64,000 nt of DNA from Phycisphaerales bacterium (GCA_022839625.1 JALHJL010000022.1:1-64000), one strand, 5' to 3'. Shown: positions 16,125 through 25,105, counted from the first letter of the stretch. Notes: generated by a model from the letters alone, not told the origin. Numbers and translations are program-made.

Positions 16125-16334
16125 ATCTTGAGATCTGACATCTTGAGGTCTGCGATCTTGAGGTCTGAAATCTTGAGGTCTGCGATCTTGAGGTCTGCGA
16201 TCTTGAGGTCTGAAATCTTGAGGTCTGCGATCTTGAGGTCTGAAATCTTGAGATCTGCGATCTTGAGGTCTGAAATCTTGAGATCTGCGATCTTGAGGTC
16301 TGAAATCTTGAGATCTGAAATCTCAGGTTTGAAA
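16125..16334. repeat. Tandem array of a 15-bp unit
   Basis: About 14 copies of ATCTTGAGGTCTG followed by CG or AA run head to tail, the last one degenerate. As 15 is a multiple of three, the array stays open in several frames. One minus-strand frame reads ISDLK/IADLK, like pentapeptide repeats; a plus-strand frame reads RSEIL/RSAIL. No credible start or flanking domain joins it. A degenerate unit (reading SQISNFKSEI) occurs in the four-helix-bundle gene at about 16884-16917. Confidence 0.85.
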
Positions 16335-16378
16335 TCTCCTCCAGCGGCACCCAATGAGGTATGATCACGAGGCGCACA

Positions 16379-16610
16379 ATGACGTACGACCGCGAGGTGC
16401 GCAATGACATACTACTGGGAGCGATTGATGTGTGGCATCCCAATGGAATTCTGACGCGGAAGTGCTGCTACACGGCGGCTCTGGCCATGTCACACCTTTT
16501 CCGCTCCCGGTAGTATGATCACGAGGCGCACAATGACGCACGACCGCGACGTGCACAATGAAGCACGACCGCGAGGTGCGCAATGAAGCACGACCGCGAG
16601 GTGCGCAATG
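16379..16610 (+). repeat. 25-bp direct repeats of a ribosome-site/start region
   Basis: A 25-bp unit, AATGAAGCACGACCGC followed by GAGGTGCGC, occurs as a pair with ATGs at 16379 and 16404, and as four copies with ATGs at 16533, 16558, 16583 and 16608. Each copy carries GAGGTG and an ATG at the right spacing. As 25 is not a multiple of three, only the last ATG (16608) is in frame with the downstream gene. Confidence 0.8.
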
Positions 16611-17171
16611 AAGTACGACCGCTTCGAGCAGCTCCCCGTCTGGCAGGCCGCGATCACGCTGGCGGAAAAGGTGTACGCATTGACCGACGCGCGGCCGTTC
16701 GACCGCCTGCGCGAGCTGCGCGACCAGCTTCGCCGCGCCGCCCTGTCCGTCTCGAACAACATCGCCGAGGGCTTCGAGCGGGGCACGACGGCTGAGCTGC
16801 TCAGCTTTCTCTACATTGCGCGCGGCTCCGCCGGCGAAGTCCGCTCCATGCTCCTGTTCTGCGACCGCCTGCCCGCCCTTCCGTCTCAGATCTCAAATTT
16901 CAAATCTGAGATTGCGGCTCTGCGGTCTCTCGCCGAATCGTGCTCGCGGCAGCTTCGCGCTTGGGCCGACCAGCTTCAGAACACCGACATCCAGGGCCAG
17001 CGCCGCCTGACCGACAGGTCGCGCCAAGCCTGGCAGGCGGACCGTCGGGCGGAGGCCTTCCTGCAGAAACTCCAGGCCGTCCGCGACGCCGCCGCCGCCC
17101 CGCCCGTACCGACCGGCGCCTCGCCCGTACCGGCCGGCGCCGCGCCGGCCGAAGAAACACCAGCGACATAA
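16608..17171 (+). CDS. Four-helix-bundle protein (S23/IVP family)
   Basis: This 187-residue protein belongs to the four-helix-bundle family first seen in 23S rRNA intervening sequences. Family marks are LPVWQAAITLAEKVYALT, RRAALSVSNNIAEGFERG and FLYIARGSAGEVRS. The C-terminal third is unusual: after SQISNFKSEI, which matches the nearby 15-bp repeat, and a helical stretch, it ends in a Pro/Ala tail made by the downstream minisatellite (PPVPTGASPVPAGAAPAEET). The start at 16608 is the last of four tandemly duplicated start sites. Its function is unknown; some relatives bind RNA or act in diversity-generating systems. Confidence 0.8.
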   Translation: MKYDRFEQLPVWQAAITLAEKVYALTDARPFDRLRELRDQLRRAALSVSNNIAEGFERGTTAELLSFLYIARGSAGEVRSMLLFCDRLPALPSQISNFKSEIAALRSLAESCSRQLRAWADQLQNTDIQGQRRLTDRSRQAWQADRRAEAFLQKLQAVRDAAAAPPVPTGASPVPAGAAPAEETPAT

Positions 17172-17490
17172 CAGTGCCACGAAGAAACACCAGCGACATA
17201 ACAGTGCCACTCCTTACTGGCCGCCGCCGCCCCGCCCGTACCGACCGGCGCCTCGCCCGTACCGGCCGGCGCCTCACGGGCCGAAGAAACACCAGCGACA
17301 TAACAGTGCCACTCCTTACTGGCCGCCGCCGCCCCGCCCGTACCGACCGCCGCCTCGCCCGTACCGACCGGCGCCTCGCGGGCCGAAGAAACACCAGCGA
17401 CATAACAGTGCCACCCCGTACTGGCCGGCCGTCGCCCCGCTCGTAGCCGCCGGCGCCTCGCCCGTAGCGGCCGGCGCCTCGCCGGACGTC
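17151..17490. repeat. 102-bp tandem minisatellite
   Basis: A 30-bp block beginning GAAGAAACACCAGCGACATA occurs at 17151, 17181, 17283 and 17385. The last three are 102 bp apart, and the spacer is rich in CGCCTCGCCCGTACCGGCC-type repeats. The first copy forms the end of the four-helix-bundle gene. The arginine-rich frames through the array on the minus strand look like GC-rich noise rather than genes. Confidence 0.8.
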
Positions 17491-17562
17491 CACATGTAGC
17501 GCCGGACCTCCGTGTCCGGCGTCCGACCTTGCCCGGAGCGCAAGCGACGGGCCAGTCTGCAC

Positions 17563-17611
17563 GCGGGAAGCGAAACCCGCCCAAGCAGGTGCGAGAACGG
17601 GCTCTCGCACC
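17563..17611. repeat. REP-like palindrome pair
   Basis: Positions 17563-17580 have arms GCGGG / CCCGC, and 17588-17611 have arms GGTGCGAGA / TCTCGCACC. The pair keeps the order and spacing of the pair at 720-768, about 17 kb away, so it is a second genomic copy of that REP unit. A short GCCGGAC/GTCCGGC inverted repeat lies just upstream, near 17493-17513. Confidence 0.7.
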
Positions 17612-17693
17612 AGCAACTCCCCACCCCTACCGGCCGCCGCCCCGCACGTGACCACAACGATAACGGCCGGTGAGTCGCCATCGGCGCTGGGCG

Positions 17694-17935
17694 TCACCAC
17701 CCGGCGTTTGTTGCGGCCGGCAGCCAGACGTCCAGCATGAGCCAGTGCCAGGCGTTCCAGGCGAACGACGCGACCGCCAGCCCGAGCAACACCCTCACCA
17801 CGCGGTGCGGCCAGATCAGCCAGCGGTACGCCTCGGTCCAGCGCGCGTAAACGGCCCACCAGAACGCCCGGCTCGCCCGCCAGAGCTTCCGAAAGAACGC
17901 CACGATCCGTGCCGGTCGCCGCTCTGCGTCCTTGT
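17694..17935 (-). pseudogene. Displaced 3' end of the pentapeptide-repeat gene
   Basis: In a different frame from the pentapeptide ORF, this stretch encodes DKDAERRPARIVAFFRKLW, then a membrane segment (VVRVLLGLAVASFAWNAW), ending PAATNAGW. It looks like the natural C-terminus of the upstream gene: a short indel near 17930-17945, where FSPRSN is followed by two extra or missing bases, would join them. Confidence 0.5.
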
Positions 17936-18757
17936 CGCTTCGTTGCTGCGGGGTGAGAACTGGGCGTCCCGGACACGCGTCTCGTCCAGGACCAGCCCGC
18001 GCACGTAACGCAGATCGCACTCGCTCAGGTTGGCCTCATTCAGCGCCGCGTGATTCAGGTTGGCGCCTGCAAACGACCCGCCCTTGCCGAACGTCGCCCC
18101 GTTTAGACTCGCGGAGCCGCCGAAGTTCGCATCAAGGATGAACGCGGAGTCGCCGAACTCCGCGTAACCAAGACTCGCGAAGTCGCCGAACTTCGCAGAC
18201 CAGAAACTCGCGGAGTTGCCGAACTTCGCAGACCAGAAACTCGCGAAGTCGCCGAACTTCGCAGACAAGAAACTCGCGGAGTCGCCGAACCTCGCACCAG
18301 CGAAACTGGCAGAGTCGAACTGAACGCGGACGGACACGAAACGAGGGCGGATTCGTATATCGCCGGCATCGCACCGATACACACGGCAACCGCGCAGCAG
18401 GATGTAAAGGTCGGGCCGCTGCTCGAACTCCGCACCAGCGTCCGCCGCCGACAACCGCTGTTCAACCCACCAGAGCAGGTTCCCCAGGTTGACCGGCGCG
18501 CCGGGACGGCCGTCCGTCTCTCCGTCGACCGTCTCATCCCACAGCGCGACCCCTTCGAGCACGTACCCGCCCGCCTGCACGTGCCGGTCGACGGCGTCCT
18601 CAAGGTCTTCGTTCGGGCCATGCACCGCACCGAACGACGTACACCACTTGTCGACGATCTCTCGCAGGATTTGCTCGCGCGACTGACCGGCCCGCACCAG
18701 CGCGGGGAGGTGGTCGTAATCCAACCCGCAAATGTACTTGTGATCGAGAAAGCTCAT
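17816..18757 (-). CDS. Pentapeptide-repeat protein, probably frameshifted at its 3' end
   Basis: The 313-residue frame starts at 18757 (MSFLDHKYICGLDYD). An N-terminal domain of about 130 residues has no assigned function. From about residue 145 it runs into pentapeptide repeats of the A(D/N)LxX/F type (FGDSASFLSAKFGDFASFWS, ANLNHAALNEANLSECDLRY), which fold as a right-handed quadrilateral beta-helix. After FSPRSN the sequence becomes a basic Ser/Gly-rich tail with no family character, while a sensible membrane-bound C-terminus continues in another frame (17694-17935). I infer an indel near 17935; an assembly error is equally possible. Nearly identical repeat units suggest recent internal duplication. 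Confidence 0.7.
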   Translation of the reverse strand: MSFLDHKYICGLDYDHLPALVRAGQSREQILREIVDKWCTSFGAVHGPNEDLEDAVDRHVQAGGYVLEGVALWDETVDGETDGRPGAPVNLGNLLWWVEQRLSAADAGAEFEQRPDLYILLRGCRVYRCDAGDIRIRPRFVSVRVQFDSASFAGARFGDSASFLSAKFGDFASFWSAKFGNSASFWSAKFGDFASLGYAEFGDSAFILDANFGGSASLNGATFGKGGSFAGANLNHAALNEANLSECDLRYVRGLVLDETRVRDAQFSPRSNEATRTQSGDRHGSWRSFGSSGGRAGRSGGPFTRAGPRRTAG

Positions 18758-18903
18758 GGCGGGTAGTATAGCGGTGCCGCGCAAGACGCGCTGCACCGTC
18801 GACCGCCCCTGGCGAACGTGACGCCTCCGGGCGTATTCGGCGTTCTACGTCGGCCCCTTCTGAAGGCTGTCAGCGTTCAGCCCCCAGCCTCCAGCCAAGC
18901 GCC

Positions 18904-18922
18904 GGCCGGCGACGCGCCGGCC
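18904..18922 (-). terminator. Hairpin after the sugar transferase gene
   Basis: Arms GGCCGGCG / CGCCGGCC around ACG form a perfect 8-bp stem 1 bp beyond the stop at 18924 on the minus strand. There is no U-run, so this is a positional inference. Confidence 0.35.
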
Positions 18923-18923
18923 G

Positions 18924-20438
18924 CTACCGGGCCCCCAGCACGAACGTGCCCAGCGTGCGGATCAGGATGGCGACGTCCATCTCCAGCGAGCGGTGCTTCA
19001 GGTAGTAGAGGTCAAAGCACAGCTTGCGGTGGGCGTCCGCCACGCTTCCGCCGTAGCCGTGATGGATCTGGGCCCAGCCGGTCAACCCGGGCTTGGTGAG
19101 GTGCCGCAGCCGGTAGTGCGGCAGCACCTGCTCGAGGTTGTGCACGAACTCCGGGCGTTCCGGGCGTGGTCCGACCAGGGCCATGTCGCCGCGCAGCACG
19201 TTGAGCAGTTGCGGCAGTTCGTCGAGCCGCGACCGGCGCAACCAGCGGCCGACCCGCGTCACCCGCGAGTCGTTGGGCTGCGCCCAGCGGGCACCGTCCT
19301 TCTCGGCGTCGCACCGCATGGTGCGGAACTTGTACATGCGGAAGCAGCGCCCCCCCTGCCCCACACGAATCTGACGGAAGAACGCCGGCCCGCGGCTGTC
19401 CAGGCGGATCGCCAGGGCAATCAGCGGCCACAGCGGTGCACTCAGCACCAGCCCCAGGGCGGCGACCGCCACGCTCATCAGCCGGCTCACCGCTTCGTAA
19501 TTGCCGCGGTTCTGGACGTCCGCCCGCAGGAACCACTCGGCCGTGATGCTCTCGACGGGCACCTCGCCCAGCCACTTCTCGACGAACGTGTTCTGGTCCG
19601 TCACCCGACAGCGCCGCTCCAGGCAGCTTGCGACCGCGCGCCCAACACGGCCGTCAAAGACCAGCTCCGATCCGACCACCACCTCGTCCACGCTGTACGC
19701 GGACAACACGTCGGCAATATGCTCGAGCGTGCCCACGCACGGACACGCGGCGCTGAACTCCGAGTGTTCGTCGGCCTCAAAACGCGGCAGCGCGCCGCGG
19801 TCCACTGCGGCCGCAACCAGCCGCTGCGCTCCCTGGCGTACCTCGATGTGCCCGACGATCTCGTACACTCGCCGGTGAACAGCACCCAGGATCGTAGCCA
19901 GCTTGCGGATCGAAGGGCCGTCGCCGATGCACAGCAGGCGCACGCGAGTCGTCGTGATCACCTCGTGGGCGAGCAGGCGGGCCGGGATGGCCACCAGGGC
20001 ATACCCCAGGACCACGGCCAGCCCGACCCAGCGGCTGGCGGCGGCATAGAAGAACAGCGACAGGCAGGCAAACCCCAGCACGGTGCCAAGCACCAGCGTC
20101 AGCGTCGCGCGCACGAGGATTCGGCTGCGGGCCAGCACCGTCCGCCGCTCATACAGTCCGAAAACCAGGCCCGCCATCGTGATGCTGGTGCAGAGCGTCC
20201 CGCTGATCAGCCAGGGGTTCGCGATCCACTGATACCCCGTGGTCCCGAGGACCAGCAACATGCACGCGGCGGAGGCTGTGGCACCGATTATCAGCCAGTC
20301 CAGAAAAACCCACGCCGACGGCGACATCGAGTGCATGAACCGCTGCCCGAAGGTCCGCGGCTGCGGCGGCACCGGGGGTGCGGCCCGTCTCGTCGCGAGC
20401 GGTACGCCGTCCGTGCGGATTGAGAGAAAGGTCGGCAT
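18924..20438 (-). CDS. Exopolysaccharide initiating sugar transferase (polyprenyl-phosphate glycosylphosphotransferase)
   Basis: This 504-residue inner-membrane enzyme transfers the first sugar-1-phosphate to undecaprenyl phosphate. About four membrane segments lie in the first 175 residues, then a Rossmann-like middle domain, one more membrane segment, and the catalytic bacterial sugar transferase domain (about 310-504). That domain is marked by DSRGPAFFRQIRVGQGG, FRMYKFRTMR, SRLDELPQLLNVLRGDMALV and GPRPERPEF. Length and architecture match the WbaP/EpsE type family. The start at 20438 excludes a longer upstream frame of poor quality. It opens the exopolysaccharide locus, divergent from the lipoprotein gene at 20614. 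Confidence 0.88.
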   Translation of the reverse strand: MPTFLSIRTDGVPLATRRAAPPVPPQPRTFGQRFMHSMSPSAWVFLDWLIIGATASAACMLLVLGTTGYQWIANPWLISGTLCTSITMAGLVFGLYERRTVLARSRILVRATLTLVLGTVLGFACLSLFFYAAASRWVGLAVVLGYALVAIPARLLAHEVITTTRVRLLCIGDGPSIRKLATILGAVHRRVYEIVGHIEVRQGAQRLVAAAVDRGALPRFEADEHSEFSAACPCVGTLEHIADVLSAYSVDEVVVGSELVFDGRVGRAVASCLERRCRVTDQNTFVEKWLGEVPVESITAEWFLRADVQNRGNYEAVSRLMSVAVAALGLVLSAPLWPLIALAIRLDSRGPAFFRQIRVGQGGRCFRMYKFRTMRCDAEKDGARWAQPNDSRVTRVGRWLRRSRLDELPQLLNVLRGDMALVGPRPERPEFVHNLEQVLPHYRLRHLTKPGLTGWAQIHHGYGGSVADAHRKLCFDLYYLKHRSLEMDVAILIRTLGTFVLGAR

Positions 20439-20613
20439 GGGTCGTTGTTTGCAACCCTCTACGGGTCGCGGTGGATATCGGTCGGGGAGGGGGGGTGCAT
20501 AAGCACCGCACAACGGCTGCCGTACGCGGCTCAAGAACTGCACAATCCCGACCGCAACCGACCCGATAATGAGACTTGGAGCCCGCCGCGGCGGGCAGGC
20601 CGGGAGTGCAAGC

Positions 20614-21360
20614 GTGAACCGTCCAATCATCAGAGGGCTGTCGCTGGCAGCGGCCGCGCTGTTGGCCGCCTGCCGCGAGGAACGACCGATCACTTACGGC
20701 CCGCCGGCGAACATACACCAGCTTGCCGCCGGACTGTCGAACCCGGACGACGGCTTCGTGCTGTTGGCCGCCGCCCCAACGGAGGGCCGCTTCGGCTGCG
20801 CCTTGGCGGTCGCCAAGATGACGCCCGAGCCCGGCTCGTCGGACGTGCCCGCCGCAGGGGAACTACTGCTCGCCACGCTACGCAGCAACGAGGAAGCCTA
20901 TTGGGCTGAGTCGCTGCGCGGCGTGGGCGCGATCCAGCGATTCGTCTTCCTCCGGCCACGGAGCACGCGACCGGACGGGCACGATACGGCGACGCTCTGC
21001 GACGCGTCTGCGCGCCTGGGCGCGACGTTGCTCCTGGTCTATACGCCGCGGCAGCTCGGACCCAACTCGGCCCACGTGCTTGGCGTGCTGTACAACACAG
21101 AGACCCACGAGCCGCTGGCGACCGTGCGAGCGTCCTCCCGGCTGTTGGACGATGAGGGCGAAGAGGTATCGCCAGGCAGGAAGCGCGGGGACCGCCGGGA
21201 AGAAGATGCGTTCTACCAGGTCCAGCGGGAGTTCGAGGATCACACGCTGGCGTGTCTGCGCGAGCTGATACACCTGGACGCGCCCCAGGCTCCCGAGCAG
21301 CACAAGTGGGGCCAGCCATTTATCGAGCGCTGGTGGATCGAGAACCGAAACACTCGCTGA
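20614..21360 (+). CDS. Lipoprotein of unknown function
   Basis: This 248-residue protein begins with a GTG after a good GGGAG ribosome site, giving a lipoprotein signal (LSLAAAALLAAC). The mature part has no domain I recognise; it is a mixed alpha/beta protein with TLLLVYTPRQLG and VLGVLYNTETHEPLATVRAS. Such a pattern resembles small lipoproteins that include a TolB/GNA-like fold, but I would not assign one. It sits between the divergent sugar transferase and a VanZ gene. Confidence 0.65.
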   Translation: MNRPIIRGLSLAAAALLAACREERPITYGPPANIHQLAAGLSNPDDGFVLLAAAPTEGRFGCALAVAKMTPEPGSSDVPAAGELLLATLRSNEEAYWAESLRGVGAIQRFVFLRPRSTRPDGHDTATLCDASARLGATLLLVYTPRQLGPNSAHVLGVLYNTETHEPLATVRASSRLLDDEGEEVSPGRKRGDRREEDAFYQVQREFEDHTLACLRELIHLDAPQAPEQHKWGQPFIERWWIENRNTR

Positions 21361-21562
21361 CTGCCGCGCCGCAGGACCGGTAACACCGCCGCCACAGGCT
21401 GTGGGGGTTCATCACATGCCCGCGACCGTCGCGCTGCGCGCGGACCACATCGTACGGACGTTGCCCACCTGTGGTCCCCTTTCCTAACGTCCAGTACACG
21501 GTCACGTGCGTCCCGCAACCGCCGCACACTCGTGACCACCGCCGCCGCCAACGAGGTCCGAC

Positions 21563-22504
21563 GTGCAGCACCAACAGTCCTTGGAGCAAGCCGGCGACCG
21601 CCGCGACGACCGGCCAATCGTGGTCCGCGGAGTCGCCAAGCCACCGGTCCTCAGCCGCCGCACACTGTGCGGGCTATGTGCCTTATGTTTGGTGGCGGTC
21701 GTGTATGGGACATTGGGGCCGCTGGGGCTGCGCGGCGGGCAATGGATCGCCGGCACGGCGACCTGGCGTTGGGTGCCAGCCTGGCAGTCCAGCGATTGGA
21801 ATGACCTGATTACCAACTTCGCGGTGTACGTTCCGGTCGGCATCGCGTTCCGGCTCCTGGTGCGGCGGCGCGGGCAGGCGGGCTGGGTGGATCTGGCGCT
21901 CGGCCTGGTCCTGTCCGCCGCGCTGAGCTACCTGACGGAGGTTCTACAGCAGCTCATGCCGGCGCGTTCCTCCAGCTTGACCGACGTGCTGGTCAATTCC
22001 GCAGGGGCGCTTGTGGGCTGCGTCTGTGCGGTGTGGGTGCAGGACGCCTTCCGCCACCTGCATGCGCTGTTCTTCGTCCTGGTGCGGGCCTCCTGGTCCC
22101 TTTGGATACCTTTTGTGGCCCTGGCGGGGCTGCTGCTCGTGTGGCAGTGGACCGCGTTGTTTCCGCGGCAGACGCCCACGGGATCGGCTGCCCAGTGGGT
22201 CCCGTTTCACGCCCACTTCAGCGGACCCTTCCCGGCCGCCGTGGCTGCGGTTATCGGCCGTTTGGCGGGCTACGGCATAGTCACGCTGATCCTCTTGTTT
22301 GTGACGCGCGGCAGGGGCGGCGCGGCCGCCCTTCTGCTTCTGCTGGGGGGTTTGGCGGCAGCGCCGGCGGGCCGTGGAGTCCTCGTCGGCGGCCCGGCGG
22401 ACGCCACGTCCGTGCTGCTCGCGGTGTGTGCATGGCTTGCGGCCATGCGCCTGTGGCGGTCGCTCTTCCCACCGCTGCGCGGCGACGTGCGCGTGTCGCC
22501 CTGA
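21563..22504 (+). CDS. VanZ family membrane protein
   Basis: The 313-residue protein has about seven membrane segments. VanZ signatures are NDLITNFAVYVPVGIAFRLL and TEVLQQLMPARSSSLTDVLV followed by NSAGALVG, both around residues 75-150. VanZ-like proteins are common in exopolysaccharide clusters and give teicoplanin resistance in some Gram-positives; the role here is unknown. The GTG start at 21563 has no strong ribosome site, and a start a few codons downstream is possible. Confidence 0.8.
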   Translation: MQHQQSLEQAGDRRDDRPIVVRGVAKPPVLSRRTLCGLCALCLVAVVYGTLGPLGLRGGQWIAGTATWRWVPAWQSSDWNDLITNFAVYVPVGIAFRLLVRRRGQAGWVDLALGLVLSAALSYLTEVLQQLMPARSSSLTDVLVNSAGALVGCVCAVWVQDAFRHLHALFFVLVRASWSLWIPFVALAGLLLVWQWTALFPRQTPTGSAAQWVPFHAHFSGPFPAAVAAVIGRLAGYGIVTLILLFVTRGRGGAAALLLLLGGLAAAPAGRGVLVGGPADATSVLLAVCAWLAAMRLWRSLFPPLRGDVRVSP

Positions 22505-22703
22505 CCGCGCAATGAAAGGCGTCACGGCTCCCCGCGCAGCCGTCACTCATTGGCCCATGCCGGTGCCCCGTGCACACGTCGCCAGTGCCCGCCTTTGACT
22601 ACCGATAAGAGAGACCGGAAGCGTGGGGATGCGCCGGACATCGCCGCCGCTGCGGGCCGGTGTGCGGTGCACGACGCGGCCGGTGAATCGGCGAATCGCT
22701 CTC

Positions 22704-23906
22704 ATGAGAATCGGACTCGACGCGCGTAGCATGACTTCGTCCCGGCCGCGCGGCACGGGACGCAACCTGTTCGACGCCTACCGGTCCATCCCGGCCCTGC
22801 GCCCCGAATGGGAGTTCGTGCTCTATCATCAGCGCCCGCTCGTCGACCGCGTCCGGCACAGCGACCACGCCCCTTGGCACTACCCCAATGTGACGCTGCG
22901 GCAGATCGAAATCCCGGGGGACCGGCTGAATGCATGGTTCCAGGTACGACTGCCGCTGGCCGCGCGACGGGACCGCATCGACCTGCTGCATTTTCCGGCC
23001 AACGCCGTGCCGGCCTGGTGCCCGGTGCCGAGCGTGGTGACCATCCACGACCTCATTCCGCTGCAACTGCCCGGGGAGTTGCCGCCCCACCAGACGCGCG
23101 CGTTCCGGCGGGGCATCCTGCGCGGCGTGCGGCAGGCCGTGCACATCATCGCCGTCTCGGCCGCCACGCGCGACGAGCTGCACCGGGACTTCGGCGTGCC
23201 GCCGGAGCGGGTGACGGTGATTCCCTGGGCCCCGGATGCGCGCCTGCTCGCCGAGCTGCGCCGCGAGTTGACGGCGGAGCAGCGCGCCGGCGTCTGCGCG
23301 AAATACGACCTCGACGCCCGCTGGCTCCTCAGCTTCTCCGGCAGCACGGCGCGCAAGAATGCCCACGGGGTGCTCGCGGGGTTCGCCGCGCTGCGACCGG
23401 AGGAACGACGTGGCGTGACCCTGGTGCTCGTGGGTAGTGAGCCCGCCGCGTGCCGCGAGGCGCTGGCAGCGGAAGCCGCCCGGCTGAACATCGCGGCGAG
23501 CACCCGGATCTACGGGTTCCTTCCGCACGAGGACCTGCCGGCCTTGCTGCGCGGCGCCACCGGCCTGCTCATGCCGAGCCGCTACGAGGGCTTCGGCTTG
23601 CCGATCCTGGACGCCTTCGCCTGCGGCGTACCCGTGCTGACCTCCCTGGTCAGCAGCATGCCGGAGGTTGCGGGCAACGCCGCGGTGTACTGCGTTCCCG
23701 AAGACCCGCACAGCATTGCCGCCGGGATTCGGCAGCTCCTGGAGCCGGCGGTGGCGGCGGAGTTGGTGCGGCGCGGCCGCGCGCGGCTGGCGCGGTTCAG
23801 TTGGCGACGTACGGCCGAGGCGATGTGCGGGGTGTACGAGCTGTGCCTGGCAAAGTCAGGACGGGCGCCCGCTGCGGCGGAGCGCCTGGAGGGCTGTGTG
23901 CGATGA
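22704..23906 (+). CDS. Glycosyltransferase family 4
   Basis: The 400-residue GT-B enzyme begins MRIGLDARSM, a typical N-terminal strand. The donor-site segment is GLLMPSRYEGFGLPILDAFA near residues 290-310, with the conserved E of the ExFGxxxxE motif. A second family mark is NAAVYCVPEDPHSIAAGIRQ. It should add a sugar from a nucleotide donor to the lipid-linked repeat at the cytoplasmic face. Its stop overlaps the next start by 4 bp (ATGA), the first of many such overlaps in this operon. Confidence 0.88.
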   Translation: MRIGLDARSMTSSRPRGTGRNLFDAYRSIPALRPEWEFVLYHQRPLVDRVRHSDHAPWHYPNVTLRQIEIPGDRLNAWFQVRLPLAARRDRIDLLHFPANAVPAWCPVPSVVTIHDLIPLQLPGELPPHQTRAFRRGILRGVRQAVHIIAVSAATRDELHRDFGVPPERVTVIPWAPDARLLAELRRELTAEQRAGVCAKYDLDARWLLSFSGSTARKNAHGVLAGFAALRPEERRGVTLVLVGSEPAACREALAAEAARLNIAASTRIYGFLPHEDLPALLRGATGLLMPSRYEGFGLPILDAFACGVPVLTSLVSSMPEVAGNAAVYCVPEDPHSIAAGIRQLLEPAVAAELVRRGRARLARFSWRRTAEAMCGVYELCLAKSGRAPAAAERLEGCVR

Positions 23907-25105
23907 ACCTGCCGATGTGGGGCGATCAGGCCGGGCAGTTCCTCAAGCTGGACTGCCGCAACTACCGCGGGGACCGCCCGTGCGCCGTGGGCGTGCCGGG
24001 CGTGTGTCCGACGGATTGTGCGCGGTACAGTCCGATGGAGTACCGGATTCTCGTCATCAAGCTGGGGGCGCTGGGCGACGTGATCCGCACAACGGCCCTG
24101 TTGCCCGGACTCAAGGATGCGTGGCCGCAGAGCCACATCACCTGGGTCACACGTCCCAACGGCGCGCGCATGTTGGCCAACCACCCGCTGATCGACCGGC
24201 TGCTGCCGCTCGATGCCGAGTCGCTCGTCCACCTGGAACACGAGCGTTTCGATCTCTGCCTGAGCCTGGACAAGGAGCCCGGGCCCACCGCCCTGGCAAT
24301 GCGTGTGGACGCGCGCGAGAAGCGCGGGATCGGGCTGAGCGCCCACGGGACGGTGTACCCGCTCAACGCCGAGTGCGTGCCCTATTTTCAGCTTGGGCTC
24401 GACGACGACCTGAAGTTCCAGCGCAATCGGAAGAGCTACCCGCAGCTCCTCTACGAGGCGATCGGCCTTGAGTATCGCGGACAGCCGTACCGCTTGTACC
24501 CGTCCCGCGCCCAGCAGGCCCGCGCGGAGCGACTCTGGCATGAGCTCGGGGTCGCGCCCGGCGAGGTGGTGGTCGGCTTGAACACCGGTGCCGGCCGCGT
24601 CTTCGCCAACAAGAACTGGCCCCCGGAGAAGTTCCTCACGCTCGCTCAACATGTGATCGCCCGGCACGGCTGGCGCGTGGCGCTCCTGGGTGGCCGCGAC
24701 GAGCGCGACACGAACGCCGCCATCGCCCAGGCCTGCCCCGGCGCGCTGGACACGGGCGGCCACCACGCCGAGCTCGAGTTCGCCGCCCTCGTGCGCCGTT
24801 GCGACGTGCTGGTGACGGGCGACACGATGGCCATGCACGTGGCCGTGGCGGGGGACGTGCCCGCCATCGTGCTCTTCGGACCCACCTCGGCCCACGAGAT
24901 CGATCTGTACGGCCGCGGTGAGAAGATCGTGACCGGTCTTTCGTGCTCGCCGTGCTACTTCCGGCGCTGCGACATGGCGCCGAACTGCATGGACGACATC
25001 GGCGTCGAGCGCGTACTGGCTGCGGTGGAGCGCTGGGTCGCGAACGGGGCGCGGTTTGCCGGACAAACGGTACGCGAGCGCGGCACGGTCGAGGTGGGGG
25101 CATGA
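23903..25105 (+). CDS. Glycosyltransferase family 9 (heptosyltransferase-like)
   Basis: The 400-residue protein resembles ADP-heptose:LPS heptosyltransferases (ILVIKLGALGDVIRTTALLP, LNTGAGRVFANKNWPPEKF, VTGDTMAMHVAVA). It has an extra N-terminal segment with four Cys (C18, C27, C35, C39) and a Cys-rich C-terminal patch (CSPCYFRRCDMAPNC). I know this arrangement from planctomycete relatives, and it could bind a metal. The ATG overlaps the stop of the previous gene. The donor sugar is unknown. Confidence 0.85.
   Translation: MNLPMWGDQAGQFLKLDCRNYRGDRPCAVGVPGVCPTDCARYSPMEYRILVIKLGALGDVIRTTALLPGLKDAWPQSHITWVTRPNGARMLANHPLIDRLLPLDAESLVHLEHERFDLCLSLDKEPGPTALAMRVDAREKRGIGLSAHGTVYPLNAECVPYFQLGLDDDLKFQRNRKSYPQLLYEAIGLEYRGQPYRLYPSRAQQARAERLWHELGVAPGEVVVGLNTGAGRVFANKNWPPEKFLTLAQHVIARHGWRVALLGGRDERDTNAAIAQACPGALDTGGHHAELEFAALVRRCDVLVTGDTMAMHVAVAGDVPAIVLFGPTSAHEIDLYGRGEKIVTGLSCSPCYFRRCDMAPNCMDDIGVERVLAAVERWVANGARFAGQTVRERGTVEVGA

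Noticed and set aside
16125..16334. CRISPR-like array
   Set aside because: Units are adjacent 15-mers with no unique spacers and no cas genes nearby.
16900..17976. Arginine-rich minus-strand frame through the 102-bp repeats
   Set aside because: Composition follows the repeat DNA and its start lies in the pentapeptide gene's displaced end; no family match.
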